Positions 17,578 through 29,767 of a DNA stretch of 40,488 nucleotides are shown here, piece by piece. The notes below the pieces were generated by a model, which was not told where the DNA came from, did no database searches, and was given only the letters and a program-made list of their open reading frames with translations. Source of the stretch: a virus. The stretch is from IMG/VR virus record IMGVR_UViG_3300036770_008159, positions 1-40,488 of that record; one strand, 5' to 3'. Numbering within the stretch: the stretch's first letter is position 1; each line of letters opens with the position of its first letter. The position numbers and the translations under genes were made by a program.

Positions 17578-19500
17578 ATGGCATATATTAAAAAAGCAAA
17601 AATTAAATCGAGGGGATTAGGAAAAGTAGTTAATTCAATAAAATTTGTTACTACTGGTATTCCTCGTATTGTTAATAAACGCATTAACGCAGCAACTCGA
17701 AGTGTGGTAAATGTTTTAGAAGAAAAAAAAGTACTTCCTCCAAAAACAGCAGCGCAAATGCGTGTAGCAATTGAACTGCAAGCGTCTAAAGATGGAAATC
17801 AATCATGGAAAGACCCAAAAAGTAAAAAATACTTTTTGCAAAGCGGCACAGCAAAGCCATCTGACTTAGAAGATAAACATTTAACTCGATTGGCAAAAAC
17901 AGAATTAAAACGAAAAATTGAAGAAACTCCTGAATTGTTAGATATTTCTGCGTTTGGGGCAAAACCTAAAAATAAATTGTATCGTGTGTTTCCAAAATTA
18001 GAACGTATTGTTCGCTCGTTGAAAGAAGATGCGCTACCCACAGCATCTAGAGAAGCGAGAATTGCATCTAGACAAGGGTACGACGCAGCGTTGCAAAAAC
18101 AAAAAGAAGAGCTTGCAATTGAATTAATGAGTGGAGATAGAAATCCATGGATTGGCAGATATTCAAAAGCCAGAGATTCTGTCAAGGGAAATGTAAATAA
18201 AGTAATAGGAATTAGTGCAATTTGGAATGCATCAAAGCTAGAAGAGGAAACAAAAAGACAAAAAGAAAATGCGTTAAATTTTGCAAGAACATTACAAGGA
18301 AATACACAAAATGCGTTAAAAGAATTAAAGTCACGTACTCGCAGTGCAAAAAATAAAATAATTGAAGCGCCGCAAAAAATAAAACGAAATGCGCAAGAAA
18401 TGGCTGCAAATATTTCTCAACAAATTTCTAATTCATTTGTACCTGTAAGAAAAAGGAGTTTTCAAAAAATGTATACGCCAATGAAATCAGTGTCGGTACC
18501 GTATACACGCACGTTGACAGACGATAGCGTTCCGTCACCCAAAAAGTATGTTAACAAGATGATGGGTGGTAAAACTGGCAGAATGGGTAAAGAATTGACA
18601 GGCGCAGACGGCGTTAAAGGTCGATACTTTCAAAAAAGTCGCAACATGAATAAAATATATGAAGTGGACAAACCACATGCACCGCAAATGCGTGCCATGA
18701 GCATGGGAGGAAGCATGGGGATGGGTAAAATTCAAAAAGCCAAATTGGTAACAAGAATGAAAGTGACACCTCGTTTAGTGACTCGTATGATTCCATTTGA
18801 CCCAACTACATCACGAACACTTCTTTCTACATTTCCAGACAAAACAACATCTGGAAAAATTCGTACTACAATGAATGCAAAGCCATCGTATTCTGATGCT
18901 GAGATTTCAGGTATTTTGCGCACTACAATTGTTCCAAAAAGTAGTCCAAAATCAGATAAATTTCCTAGTAGATTAACGATTGCATCAAAGCCACCTAAAG
19001 GTTATTCGACTGCGTACACGCAAAGAAAACTTGGTGATTTAAAAGAAAGAAATAAATCAATTGCTGGTACTTATAAAGATTTTCGAAATTATGCCAGTTG
19101 GAAATCACAAAATCAAACACCAAAAATGATGCGTGAAAAGTTGATTAACGCAATTAATAGCAGGGGCATAGTTAGTTCAGAGCAACTGTTTCCCAGTTTT
19201 CCAGATTTTATTTATGCGAACGATGCAAGCAACGTAGTTGCCCGCCGAAATCCTAACAGAAACACATTTCGTCGCACAGATGTTATTGGTCGTGACCGTT
19301 CGCTAAGCCAAGAGATTGCTCGCATTCGACGTGCTGAATCAACGCAAGCAAGACGGAATAATCCTGTAGCAAAACGTGCAACATACAAGATGCATGAGAT
19401 TACTGACGAAAATTACTATGGCAATCAAAAACCTCGTCGGAAAGATACATTTCAAAAAACACAGGGTGCATTTATTAACGGTCGTAAGTTAAAATACTAA
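17578..19500 (+). CDS. Giant basic protein 4 of the cluster
   Basis: 640 residues from ATG 17578 (AAGGTG upstream); GTG at 17575 is an alternative. It is very Lys/Arg-rich, with a helical N-terminal half including ELASKD-type and KRKIEETPELLD segments and a weakly hydrophobic stretch (NKVIGISAIWNAS, ~210). A Gly/Met-rich linker lies at ~350-385. The motif SRLTIASKPPKGYSTAYTQ (~463) is repeated as SRLTVLSKPPKGYLHRRTQ in the protein at 29768. The C-terminus reads GAFINGRKLKY, again a K-Y end. A nucleic-acid-binding role is plausible from charge alone. No family is recognised. Confidence 0.75.
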   Translation: MAYIKKAKIKSRGLGKVVNSIKFVTTGIPRIVNKRINAATRSVVNVLEEKKVLPPKTAAQMRVAIELQASKDGNQSWKDPKSKKYFLQSGTAKPSDLEDKHLTRLAKTELKRKIEETPELLDISAFGAKPKNKLYRVFPKLERIVRSLKEDALPTASREARIASRQGYDAALQKQKEELAIELMSGDRNPWIGRYSKARDSVKGNVNKVIGISAIWNASKLEEETKRQKENALNFARTLQGNTQNALKELKSRTRSAKNKIIEAPQKIKRNAQEMAANISQQISNSFVPVRKRSFQKMYTPMKSVSVPYTRTLTDDSVPSPKKYVNKMMGGKTGRMGKELTGADGVKGRYFQKSRNMNKIYEVDKPHAPQMRAMSMGGSMGMGKIQKAKLVTRMKVTPRLVTRMIPFDPTTSRTLLSTFPDKTTSGKIRTTMNAKPSYSDAEISGILRTTIVPKSSPKSDKFPSRLTIASKPPKGYSTAYTQRKLGDLKERNKSIAGTYKDFRNYASWKSQNQTPKMMREKLINAINSRGIVSSEQLFPSFPDFIYANDASNVVARRNPNRNTFRRTDVIGRDRSLSQEIARIRRAESTQARRNNPVAKRATYKMHEITDENYYGNQKPRRKDTFQKTQGAFINGRKLKY

Positions 19501-19513
19501 AAGGAGCTTTTGT

Positions 19514-19816
19514 ATGCGCAAGTCAACATTTCGAAAAAACTATAGTGTCGGCAACTCAATCAACATAGGTGGCGGTATGAGTGATTTTGCGCCAACAAAT
19601 ACAGGTATTCCACGTAAACCAATAATGCAAATGCGACCACCAAGTGTAAAAACTCCATCACCTATGGGTGCGCCATCAAGTCGCCCACTTACACCCAAGC
19701 CAATGGGAGGAAGTGTAAATCGGTTTAATCCATATCCTCGCTCAGGTGGCATGGCAACTGGTATGGGAAATGCTACAATGCGAGGTGGATTTATGAAAAA
19801 CCGTAGAGGTCGATGA
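19514..19816 (+). CDS. Short Gly/Pro/Met-rich basic protein of the cluster
   Basis: 100 residues with an AAAGGAG ribosome site. The composition is Pro, Gly, Met, Arg and Asn with no hydrophobic core, so it is probably fully disordered. It ends MKNRRGR and is the only cluster member without an aromatic C-terminal K/R-Y motif. It sits 13 bases after gene 4 and 34 bases before gene 6. A peptide-like DNA condensing role is possible but unsupported. Confidence 0.65.
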   Translation: MRKSTFRKNYSVGNSINIGGGMSDFAPTNTGIPRKPIMQMRPPSVKTPSPMGAPSSRPLTPKPMGGSVNRFNPYPRSGGMATGMGNATMRGGFMKNRRGR

Positions 19817-19850
19817 TTTATTACAAGTGTTCACAAAGGTAATTTAATTC

Positions 19851-22800
19851 ATGAGTAAACAATCAAGTGCATTGCAAAAAATACGCATCCCCAAGCCAAT
19901 TCGTGCGTTTGGTAGAAAAATTGGCGAAGAAGCTATTGAATTGGGTCGTGATGTAAAAAACATACAAGAATTAATGCGAAACAAACGTCGAAGATTTGAA
20001 ATGGGAGGACTACCTAAAAATGCATTCGACTACGAAAATGAATTTTTGCAAACAGTTGACGATTCAATTAAAAGACGATTAAAGTTTCGATATGGCAAAG
20101 CAATTAAGCCATGGATTGGGCTGGGCGGAATATCGTATGCACAAAGTCAATCAAATCCAACCACAAAAAAACGATTAAAAAAAGGGTTGGTTAATCCCGT
20201 ACTTCACGAAATTCGTCAAGCAAATCCTGCTCCTACTCGGCGTTCGATAAAATACGCACCGTCATCATACTCAGATAGTGTGCAAGGAATGACAGGGCAA
20301 GGACGTCAGCGCAACAGCAATGAACTTCGGCAACTGCGAGAAAACGCATCAACACTTGCAACAGGGGGGAGACCAAATCCTGAACATAATGCCAAACGAT
20401 TTCACGGAATGTTTGGTGTTTCCGCAATAAATGAACCTCAAAAAAGCATGACAAAACTGCAACTAGCGCAAAGAGAAATTAATCAATCTATGCGTTCAGG
20501 TCAGTCAAATCGTCGCATTGCAAAGTCATCAATAACAAAAGGTTCATATAGTAACAGTTTTGTGAGTGGTTCGGCTGTAGACCCTAATATGATTGTGCAA
20601 CCTAAAAAAGGTCGTCGATTTAAAGGTCAAACAATGGGAATGACGCTTGTATCAAAACGTGCAAAATCGTTGAGTAAAAATACAGTTGGCGATAAGCCTG
20701 ACCCCAAAGATGGTGATGCACTCTTAAGTGATTTGTTGTCTTCAACAAATACTGCACCACGCACAATTGAACCAACCACTCGTGTGCGCAGTAAATCTAC
20801 GCCGTGGAGAAGATTTAATCACTATTTGGCGGACATAGAAGCGGGTATTGGCAATAAATCAAAAGACGCATGGAATGCACTGTTGCAAAACAAATCAACA
20901 ACAGCTCCTGCATCATCTCGCCCAAAATCAAAAAGCACACCGTGGCGTCAGTTTAAAAGACAATTAGCCAATATTGAAACAGGTGTCGTAAATACATCTA
21001 AAGATGTGTGGAATACGTCAAAAAATGTATGGAATACATATAATCCTAAATCAACAGCACCTGCGCCAACAACAACATGGGGTAAAGTTAAAAGCGTTGG
21101 CGGAAAAATATTTCCAGGAATTGGATATGCAAATACCTTTTTTGATGCAGCAACTTCTTTAGGAAGCATAACAGGAGGAGCAAAAGCGTCACTTTATGAA
21201 AAAGCCCCAAATAAGACAATAGCTGGAAAACCAGTAAAAGATGATTATTATGTGGTAAATGCCACCAACCCATTGCTTACTTCTTCAAATGTTTCAGGAT
21301 ATCAAAAACCCATTCAAGTTGTAACTGAGCGATATGACGTACCAGATATTCGAAGACAATATTCGCCAGACTACTTCAACAGTTTTTTTGGTAGACCTCC
21401 AACCGTAGAAGACATACGAGCAGGAATAAATGCAGATTATATGGCAACTGCATTCACCGCAACACCATCTGGTGAATTAAAAGTAAATCCACCTTCAAGT
21501 TCTGAATATGCATCAGTAACCAATCCAAACAAAACAATTGGATATGGTGATTCGGATGCATACAGAGTAGCATCAATTGAAGATATTCCTGACGAACGAA
21601 TTAAACAAGAACAAGGAAGATTTGGTTTTCCTGTGGAAGTTCGCATGCGGTCTACTGATGCAACCGCAAAAAATTCTGCATGGCAAGAAGCAATCAATCT
21701 TGTTGACCCTACGGGTTTAAGCTCTGGCGTGATGGGTGTCAATACATATGCAGACTACGGAGAGCCAGTCTTGGGCGGAAAAACAATGTACCGCACATCT
21801 CTTATAAATTCGATTGGCAATGTGCCAACTTCGTATGTAACAGGCTGGGCAAAATCAAGTAGTGCCAACGGATTGCCTTCATTGTCTGCAAAAGGTGCAA
21901 TTAAATTTCATAAAGATAAATACAAAAAAGAATCCGAGTTGGCGCAACAAAAATTAAACGAAACAAAAACTGAAATTTCACAAATTAACAGCGATATTAC
22001 ACAGGCAAATCAACAAATTAAAGACATCAACGACAATATAACTAGATTGCAATTAATGTGGGAAGATATGCAACCCGAAGAAGGTACAGAAGAAGAGCAA
22101 TACTTTATAGATGCATATAAAGATTTGTCATCAAACTTAGCAAATTTAGAGTCAAACGTAAGCATTTATCAAGACGATTTAAAACGATATGAAAATAATA
22201 AAAATGTATTTGACACGTACTACAATGATTTAACAAAAAACGTAACCGCATTGTCGCAAATGGAAGGAAGAGTTGATTCATATGCGGATTTGGAAAGTGA
22301 AATTGATAATGCACGTTCAAATGGAAATAAATATATTGAAAACTTATTAACTAAGCCAATAAATTTAGATGGAAGTGGAGAAGATATGGCTGCTTTGTAT
22401 GCTATGGCTGGATATCAAAATCCATTACGACGCATACAAATTGCTCGAGTTGGCGATAAATATGGAACTAATATTGTTCCATACTCAATACGAAGTGATG
22501 TTCCGCAAACCGTTCGTTATAACGAACCCGACTTGAGCCCAGGGCAAAGTGCAGGAAGTATGGTTGCAAGTTTTGCTGGAGTAACACCTTATGGCAAAGT
22601 AAAACAATCTGATATTGATAATGATTGGTATATTGGTGCAGGTCTTAGTAATTATCGAGGTAACGACCCTAAATATAAAAACATAAATACACAAGCAGTT
22701 TATGTTGATGAAGACCCAAGAGTAAGCGCAACACATCAGCCAATTAATCCTGCAACTGGAAAACCAGTTGACAACAGAAGTTTAGGTGTGATAATTAGTA

Positions 22801-23132
22801 GTAGAGGAAAAAATTTACTTCAAAATCTTGGTTCAATAGTAAATCCCGAAACATACTCTCCTGGATTTTGGCAAAATTACCTACCATACTTAACGCAAAA
22901 CAATGTTTCAAAAAGAAAATCAACAAAGCAGTCACGCCAATCCGTTGCGCAAAAATCTGCTGTGAAAAAATCTTCATTGAAACCATCTTCACTTATGTCT
23001 CCAATGGGAGATGCTCCAAAAGCAGTTGTTAAGCAAAATGACGCATCATCTTCATTAGTTAAATCGTTAAATCCCAATCCAAAACCGATTCAACCAGTCA
23101 CCGCAAAACACAATAACAAATATTTTAAGTAG
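19851..23132 (+). CDS. Giant basic coiled-coil protein 6 of the cluster
   Basis: 1093 residues; AAAGGTAA precedes the ATG. The N-terminal 250 residues are basic and disordered, with a short glycine-hydrophobic segment (KPWIGLGGISYAQ, ~85) and GMTGQG (~147). Residues ~320-400 hold near-duplicate units (KSTPWRRFNHYLADIEAGIG and KSTPWRQFKRQLANIETGVV). A more ordered region runs from ~430 to 690. Residues ~690-820 form the strongest coiled coil in the window (QQKLNETKTEISQINSDI...). A possibly folded C-terminal region follows, then a basic tail ending KHNNKYFK. It could be a structural virion protein. It is too short on hydrophobic helices to be called a tape measure protein. Confidence 0.75.
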   Translation: MSKQSSALQKIRIPKPIRAFGRKIGEEAIELGRDVKNIQELMRNKRRRFEMGGLPKNAFDYENEFLQTVDDSIKRRLKFRYGKAIKPWIGLGGISYAQSQSNPTTKKRLKKGLVNPVLHEIRQANPAPTRRSIKYAPSSYSDSVQGMTGQGRQRNSNELRQLRENASTLATGGRPNPEHNAKRFHGMFGVSAINEPQKSMTKLQLAQREINQSMRSGQSNRRIAKSSITKGSYSNSFVSGSAVDPNMIVQPKKGRRFKGQTMGMTLVSKRAKSLSKNTVGDKPDPKDGDALLSDLLSSTNTAPRTIEPTTRVRSKSTPWRRFNHYLADIEAGIGNKSKDAWNALLQNKSTTAPASSRPKSKSTPWRQFKRQLANIETGVVNTSKDVWNTSKNVWNTYNPKSTAPAPTTTWGKVKSVGGKIFPGIGYANTFFDAATSLGSITGGAKASLYEKAPNKTIAGKPVKDDYYVVNATNPLLTSSNVSGYQKPIQVVTERYDVPDIRRQYSPDYFNSFFGRPPTVEDIRAGINADYMATAFTATPSGELKVNPPSSSEYASVTNPNKTIGYGDSDAYRVASIEDIPDERIKQEQGRFGFPVEVRMRSTDATAKNSAWQEAINLVDPTGLSSGVMGVNTYADYGEPVLGGKTMYRTSLINSIGNVPTSYVTGWAKSSSANGLPSLSAKGAIKFHKDKYKKESELAQQKLNETKTEISQINSDITQANQQIKDINDNITRLQLMWEDMQPEEGTEEEQYFIDAYKDLSSNLANLESNVSIYQDDLKRYENNKNVFDTYYNDLTKNVTALSQMEGRVDSYADLESEIDNARSNGNKYIENLLTKPINLDGSGEDMAALYAMAGYQNPLRRIQIARVGDKYGTNIVPYSIRSDVPQTVRYNEPDLSPGQSAGSMVASFAGVTPYGKVKQSDIDNDWYIGAGLSNYRGNDPKYKNINTQAVYVDEDPRVSATHQPINPATGKPVDNRSLGVIISSRGKNLLQNLGSIVNPETYSPGFWQNYLPYLTQNNVSKRKSTKQSRQSVAQKSAVKKSSLKPSSLMSPMGDAPKAVVKQNDASSSLVKSLNPNPKPIQPVTAKHNNKYFK

Positions 23133-23142
23133 GAGGAATAAC

Positions 23143-24483
23143 ATGAGTCGCATTCAAAAATTTCGCATGTTTAATGCAGGGAATCAATCACAATCAATGA
23201 CACCATATCAAGGACGTTCATTTGACACAGCATTTTCGCCTCAATACTCATCAGCATCATCGTTTTTACCGTCAATGGGCATCGGATTTAACAGAATGTC
23301 AAATATTTCTTCTATGCCTCGAGTAACTAGAATGAAAACAACTCCCAAACCATCTTCAGTCCGTACTCAAACTGTGCAACTTGGCTCTGGAGATGCCAAA
23401 CGCTCCATTAGCGGTGATACATTTCGAATTCCTTTTTCTAAAAGAGCAAAAAAGAAAAAGTCTTCTGAGCCATTGTGCGATTGCGGTATGCCAATTTCAA
23501 AATGCCAATGTGATGGTCATGACCATGCTAAAAAATCTGGTGGTAAGAATATTACAAAAGCTAAAGTTCGCATGCCTACACCGCAATATTCAACACGATA
23601 TCGAGAAGTAGTTAACCGAGAAGCAGTTAACAGAAATATTAGAAATAATCCGAATCCAGTAAGTGAATATGACGTTCCACTTCCTCCAGTAAGTGAATAT
23701 GACGTTCAACTTCCTCCAACATGGGGTTGGACAAATGATGTTTCTGGTAGTTGGCGTAATACGGGTGTCCCTCAAACATCAGCTCAAGATGCTTTGCTTG
23801 GCACACTTTTGGATAGTACACCTCGTGATGTAAAAAGCAAACCAAAACAAAAACAAAAACAAAAAAACACATCTACACCAGGTATGTATACAAGAGCTAA
23901 AAACGCCATAAAAACACCAGTGCAAAACGCAACAAATGCAGTTTTGGACGCTACACTAAAAGACATTGTAATGCTTCCTGTGACTACTACTCGGTATGTG
24001 GGAAGAGGCATACGAGAAATTCCTCAAAAAGTTCAAAATGCTGCTAGAAAAACTCGCAATGCTATGATTGCTGGTAAAATATATGGCAAACAATACCTAT
24101 CAGAATTAACAGCTGGCAAAAAACCAGACAAAGTTGCATTAGGAATTGCTGGGAATCCCAAAGCAAACACCTTTGGACGTAGAATGCAAAACATATCTAT
24201 GGCAGCAAAACTATACGGAAAAGATTACGTGTCTGATTTAGGAAAAACAACAGTGAGAGACATATTAAATTCGGCTAGAAAAATGTCTACACGAAAAAAA
24301 GCACTTGCACTTGGATTAACCGCAGGTGGTTTGTATGCCGCTAACGAATTAATGAACAAGAGACAAAGTTTTAAAAAATCAATTACACCAATGGGAAGAC
24401 ACGTAGTTGGTGGATATAGAGGTAAAATAATTAGTAAAGCAATTCGTTCTTCGCAAGCAAATACAAGCAACAAATATTTATAG
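23143..24483 (+). CDS. Basic protein 7 with CxC zinc-knuckle-like motif and AAGG helix
   Basis: 446 residues after TAGGAGGAA. Residues ~111-125 read LCDCGMPISKCQCDGHDH, a compact Cys/His cluster like MCKCGSGMAKSMCKCG in the protein at 26948, so it is probably metal-binding. Two tandem VSEYDVPLPP / VSEYDVQLPP units lie at ~173-192. Helical basic segments with YGK motifs follow. A short hydrophobic helix (KALALGLTAGGLYAANELM) is at ~386. The C-terminal module GRHVVGGYRGKIISKA is shared with proteins 1 and 8, and the protein ends NTSNKYL. It has the full set of cluster modules. Confidence 0.75.
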   Translation: MSRIQKFRMFNAGNQSQSMTPYQGRSFDTAFSPQYSSASSFLPSMGIGFNRMSNISSMPRVTRMKTTPKPSSVRTQTVQLGSGDAKRSISGDTFRIPFSKRAKKKKSSEPLCDCGMPISKCQCDGHDHAKKSGGKNITKAKVRMPTPQYSTRYREVVNREAVNRNIRNNPNPVSEYDVPLPPVSEYDVQLPPTWGWTNDVSGSWRNTGVPQTSAQDALLGTLLDSTPRDVKSKPKQKQKQKNTSTPGMYTRAKNAIKTPVQNATNAVLDATLKDIVMLPVTTTRYVGRGIREIPQKVQNAARKTRNAMIAGKIYGKQYLSELTAGKKPDKVALGIAGNPKANTFGRRMQNISMAAKLYGKDYVSDLGKTTVRDILNSARKMSTRKKALALGLTAGGLYAANELMNKRQSFKKSITPMGRHVVGGYRGKIISKAIRSSQANTSNKYL

Positions 24484-24505
24484 TTAGCACATTATGCGAG
24501 GTTTT

Positions 24506-26845
<2,340 letters not shown>

Positions 26846-26857
26846 AACGTAATTGTG

Positions 26858-26863
26858 TATAAT
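26858..26863 (+). promoter_or_regulatory. Possible -10 element in the gap before protein 9
   Basis: A perfect TATAAT in the largest gap inside the cluster's second half, but no good -35 box 16-18 bases upstream. The following ~80 bases are AT-rich leader. Weak call. Confidence 0.3.
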
Positions 26864-26947
26864 ACAAATAAACCGTTTTAATTAATTTTTGTGTTTTAAA
26901 AAAATTTAAGTAAGTTAAAGTCAAATAAATTTATGAAGGAGAAAAAC

Positions 26948-28156
26948 ATGCCTCGCAGAATTAACAAAAATCAGTATGGGTACCGACATCCTCAAGAGGA
27001 AATTGAGCGAACAAGAGCAACCGCATATCGTGCACCAAGACGCATTTCTCCCGCTCAAATGGCTGCGCAATCATATGTCAAATCGCCACTACAACTAGGA
27101 CTTACAACGATTGGTCGTCGTGCTGAGCGTGCATACCCTTCAGTTGATGAGTTTGGAAATGCAATGGGTAATGTAATAATGAATACAGGTGGTGTTTTTG
27201 GCGCACCTGTAAAAAGTGGTCTAAAAGCATATTTTCAAAATGCTAATGACAAAGGAGAATTGAAAGACTGGAGTCCAGTGCTAAGCGCAATGGAAGGCGC
27301 TGCATGGCAACAAGCATCGCAACTTCCTGCGAGTTTTGGTCGCTTTGGTCGTGCCACTATGAACGCACGTGAGCCAGTGCAAGATTTTCTAGGTGGAATT
27401 GGTGAACTTGGATACAGCGGTCTATACGGAAGCGCAAAAGCAATTCAACGACAATCCAACAAGTCAGTTCCTGCAATGTATCAAAATACTCGAAACATGA
27501 TTATGCCATTCTTGCAAGACGATACTAATACGGGAGGAAGTAAATCTACAAATAAACGTGCCACAATGTGTAAGTGTGGTAGTGGCATGGCTAAGTCAAT
27601 GTGTAAGTGTGGCGCAAACGATAAATCTTCAAAGCGTTCATCAAGAGGCGGGCGTGCTGTAACAAAGTCAATGCCTGAAACTTTTAATTGGGACGCTATT
27701 CTTGCTGATACAAATCCTCAAAGAAATCAACGTGCAAGGCGAAAGAAGCATGCACCACAACGTGAAGGTTATGTTGCACCATCATTTACGCCATATAGCA
27801 AGCCTAAAACTTCAGGCGGTCGAGCCATGATGAAATCGACTCAGGGTAAATCTTCATCTCGAATTCATCCAGCACAACAAGCTGCGATGTACGATGCAAG
27901 TAAGACATGGGAGCGAAAGCAAAAAGCAGACGCTGCTCAATGGGCAGAATTAGGAAGTAGTCCATGGATGACGGTTGCTGAAATGATACGTGAGTCAATC
28001 CCTGGCTCAACAAAGGGGGGTGGTCCTTTTATTTATATAAAAGGCGCAAATTTAGCGTGGTCTAAAAAGCCAGGTTCAATTTCAGGTAAGCAAAGTGCAA
28101 CCACAAAACGATTGTCAAAGCGTCAAGCAGGTCCAAAACCAAATAAGTACATGTAG
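26948..28156 (+). CDS. Basic protein 9 with CxC zinc-knuckle-like motif, ends GPKPNKYM
   Basis: 402 residues from ATG 26948; AAGGAG lies six bases upstream, so the in-frame ATG at 26933, which precedes that site, is rejected. The N-terminal part (~30-170) looks the most foldable in the cluster. At ~208-222 it has MCKCGSGMAKSMCKCG, a Cys-rich motif like that of protein 7. SGGRAMMKS (~291) is nearly identical in DNA to protein 1. The C-terminal SKRQAGPKPNKYM is nearly identical to protein 10. Arg/Lys/Ser-rich overall; function unknown. Confidence 0.75.
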   Translation: MPRRINKNQYGYRHPQEEIERTRATAYRAPRRISPAQMAAQSYVKSPLQLGLTTIGRRAERAYPSVDEFGNAMGNVIMNTGGVFGAPVKSGLKAYFQNANDKGELKDWSPVLSAMEGAAWQQASQLPASFGRFGRATMNAREPVQDFLGGIGELGYSGLYGSAKAIQRQSNKSVPAMYQNTRNMIMPFLQDDTNTGGSKSTNKRATMCKCGSGMAKSMCKCGANDKSSKRSSRGGRAVTKSMPETFNWDAILADTNPQRNQRARRKKHAPQREGYVAPSFTPYSKPKTSGGRAMMKSTQGKSSSRIHPAQQAAMYDASKTWERKQKADAAQWAELGSSPWMTVAEMIRESIPGSTKGGGPFIYIKGANLAWSKKPGSISGKQSATTKRLSKRQAGPKPNKYM

Positions 28157-28169
28157 TTTGTGATAATAA

Positions 28170-28205
28170 AGTTACTCGTGTAGAAAATTAATTCTGCACG
28201 AGTAA
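28170..28205. other. Perfect intergenic hairpin without T tract
   Basis: GTTACTCGTG / CACGAGTAAC with an inner AGAA/TTCT pair. It is followed by AATAAAAAGGA rather than a T run. It sits 21 bases before the gene at 28226. It could be an RNA processing or stabilising stem, or an operator. Confidence 0.6.
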
Positions 28206-28225
28206 CAATAAAAAGGATAAAAATA

Positions 28226-29752
28226 ATGGCAAAAATAAGAAATGCACCACGCAACCGATTTAGTGGCATCTTTCGTACAACAAGCCCTGAAGAAATTAGT
28301 TTTTTTGGGGAAAATCCTGCTTTAACAATGTTAAATCGAGCTAAGCGTTCCAAATGGGCTTTCAAACCAACTTCTAAAACAGATGAGATGATAGCAGATA
28401 TTGCTGCATCTAGAATTCCTCGTGGAATCAAAATTATTAGGTCTCCTGAGCAACAACCAGGAATTGCAAGTCTTAAAGTACCTGCAATGCAAAAACCTAA
28501 ACGTTATCTAATGTCTGCCGCACAAATAGTCAATAGCGCATTTGGTCGCATTCCTAGAAGAGAGTTGTCATCTGCAAGTTCAGTGCCAACACGACGAGGT
28601 GTTGATACTGGTGCACCTTACAATGCGTCAACGTCTTCTACAAGTACAGTTGCACGACGTAAGCCAAGTAATGCAAGAAATGTTCGTTACACAAAACCTG
28701 CTAAAAATATTGCTTCACGATTATTTTTGTCAAACTCTAAATTCGACCCCGAAATGGAGTATTCATCAAGTGCAGTGCCATTAAGCGTTCGTTCTACGCA
28801 AAGAACTACAACTACACCTGCTCGAAATCCTAAAATGAGCACTGGCAAACAGCAAGTGTATGAAAATACAAATACTCGTAGATTGAATAATATTTTAAAT
28901 GCGCCAAACACGACGATGACAGGTATCAGTCCTGTTAGCACTCGTCCTCCACGTAAAGCTCACGAATACAGAGAATCTATGGTAGACGCACTAAATCGTG
29001 GCAATAAATCTGAAGCCGACCGATTGTACGGTGAAGCAGTAGAACGTGCACTGAAACGTGGTGATAGAGACGAAGTGAGTTTAATACAAAACACTTACTG
29101 GGGTACTGTAAGAGGTGTACCTATTGCACCTCGTCAAGACGTCAAAACGTTACGAGAAGCTTTTGACGATGCTTATAATTTTGCTTCACGAAATCGTAAC
29201 GATGCAAGTGCACAAGCAGAAGTAAATAGGCTTCGAGGGCTCTTAGCTGAAGAAAAAAATCGTCGCTTTCTTGCAGAAAACAATCTGGTTGAGCCTTACT
29301 GGAAAACAGTTGAGAGAGAAAGAGAAATAGCTAACAGAGCAATTGACACTGGCATGTCATACAATGTTAAAAACTTGGATGAATCAGTTGCTGATGCTGT
29401 TGCTCAACGAAATCGAGGTGTTGCAGGTGCTCAAGATGAAGTAAATCGACTTCGTCCGTATTTGTTTCAAGAATATATTGACAGAGCAACTCGACGGGCA
29501 GATGTTGAAAATGAACCAGGTATGTCAATTAGTTCACTAACTCCACAAGAACAGCGTGCTGTTCGTAGAAAACTCGCACTATTAAACTCAGATGCTGACA
29601 ATATTTCATTGCGTGAATATCAGCGAGTTCCTGTTAAAAAACGCATGACAAAACGTTCGTTAAAAAAAGCAGATTACTTTGTCAACAATGCGCCTGCAAT
29701 GAAACAATTGTCAAAGCGTCAAGCAGGTCCAAAGCCAAACAAGTATTTTTAG
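28226..29752 (+). CDS. Basic protein 10 of the cluster, ends GPKPNKYF
   Basis: 508 residues; AAAAGGAT precedes the ATG. The N-terminal half is disordered and Arg/Pro/Thr-rich, with TMTGISPVSTRPPRK (~230), a variant of the MTGVSxSG module. Residues ~245-440 are helical and internally duplicated: QAEVNRLRGLLAEEKNRRFL against QDEVNRLRPYLFQEYIDRAT, each preceded by a DA..A.RNR segment. The C-terminus is MKQLSKRQAGPKPNKYF; its last ~26 coding bases before the NKY codons are identical to those of protein 9. No family is recognised. Confidence 0.75.
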   Translation: MAKIRNAPRNRFSGIFRTTSPEEISFFGENPALTMLNRAKRSKWAFKPTSKTDEMIADIAASRIPRGIKIIRSPEQQPGIASLKVPAMQKPKRYLMSAAQIVNSAFGRIPRRELSSASSVPTRRGVDTGAPYNASTSSTSTVARRKPSNARNVRYTKPAKNIASRLFLSNSKFDPEMEYSSSAVPLSVRSTQRTTTTPARNPKMSTGKQQVYENTNTRRLNNILNAPNTTMTGISPVSTRPPRKAHEYRESMVDALNRGNKSEADRLYGEAVERALKRGDRDEVSLIQNTYWGTVRGVPIAPRQDVKTLREAFDDAYNFASRNRNDASAQAEVNRLRGLLAEEKNRRFLAENNLVEPYWKTVEREREIANRAIDTGMSYNVKNLDESVADAVAQRNRGVAGAQDEVNRLRPYLFQEYIDRATRRADVENEPGMSISSLTPQEQRAVRRKLALLNSDADNISLREYQRVPVKKRMTKRSLKKADYFVNNAPAMKQLSKRQAGPKPNKYF

Positions 29753-29767
29753 TTTTTAAGAAAAAAT

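Noticed and set aside
19851-23132. Tape measure protein
   Set aside because: It has length and a coiled coil, but only short hydrophobic stretches, a long disordered basic N-terminus and the cluster's C-terminal tag; tail genes are at the other end of the window.
26933-26947. ATG 26933 as start of cluster gene 9
   Set aside because: It lies before the AAGGAG that clearly serves ATG 26948.
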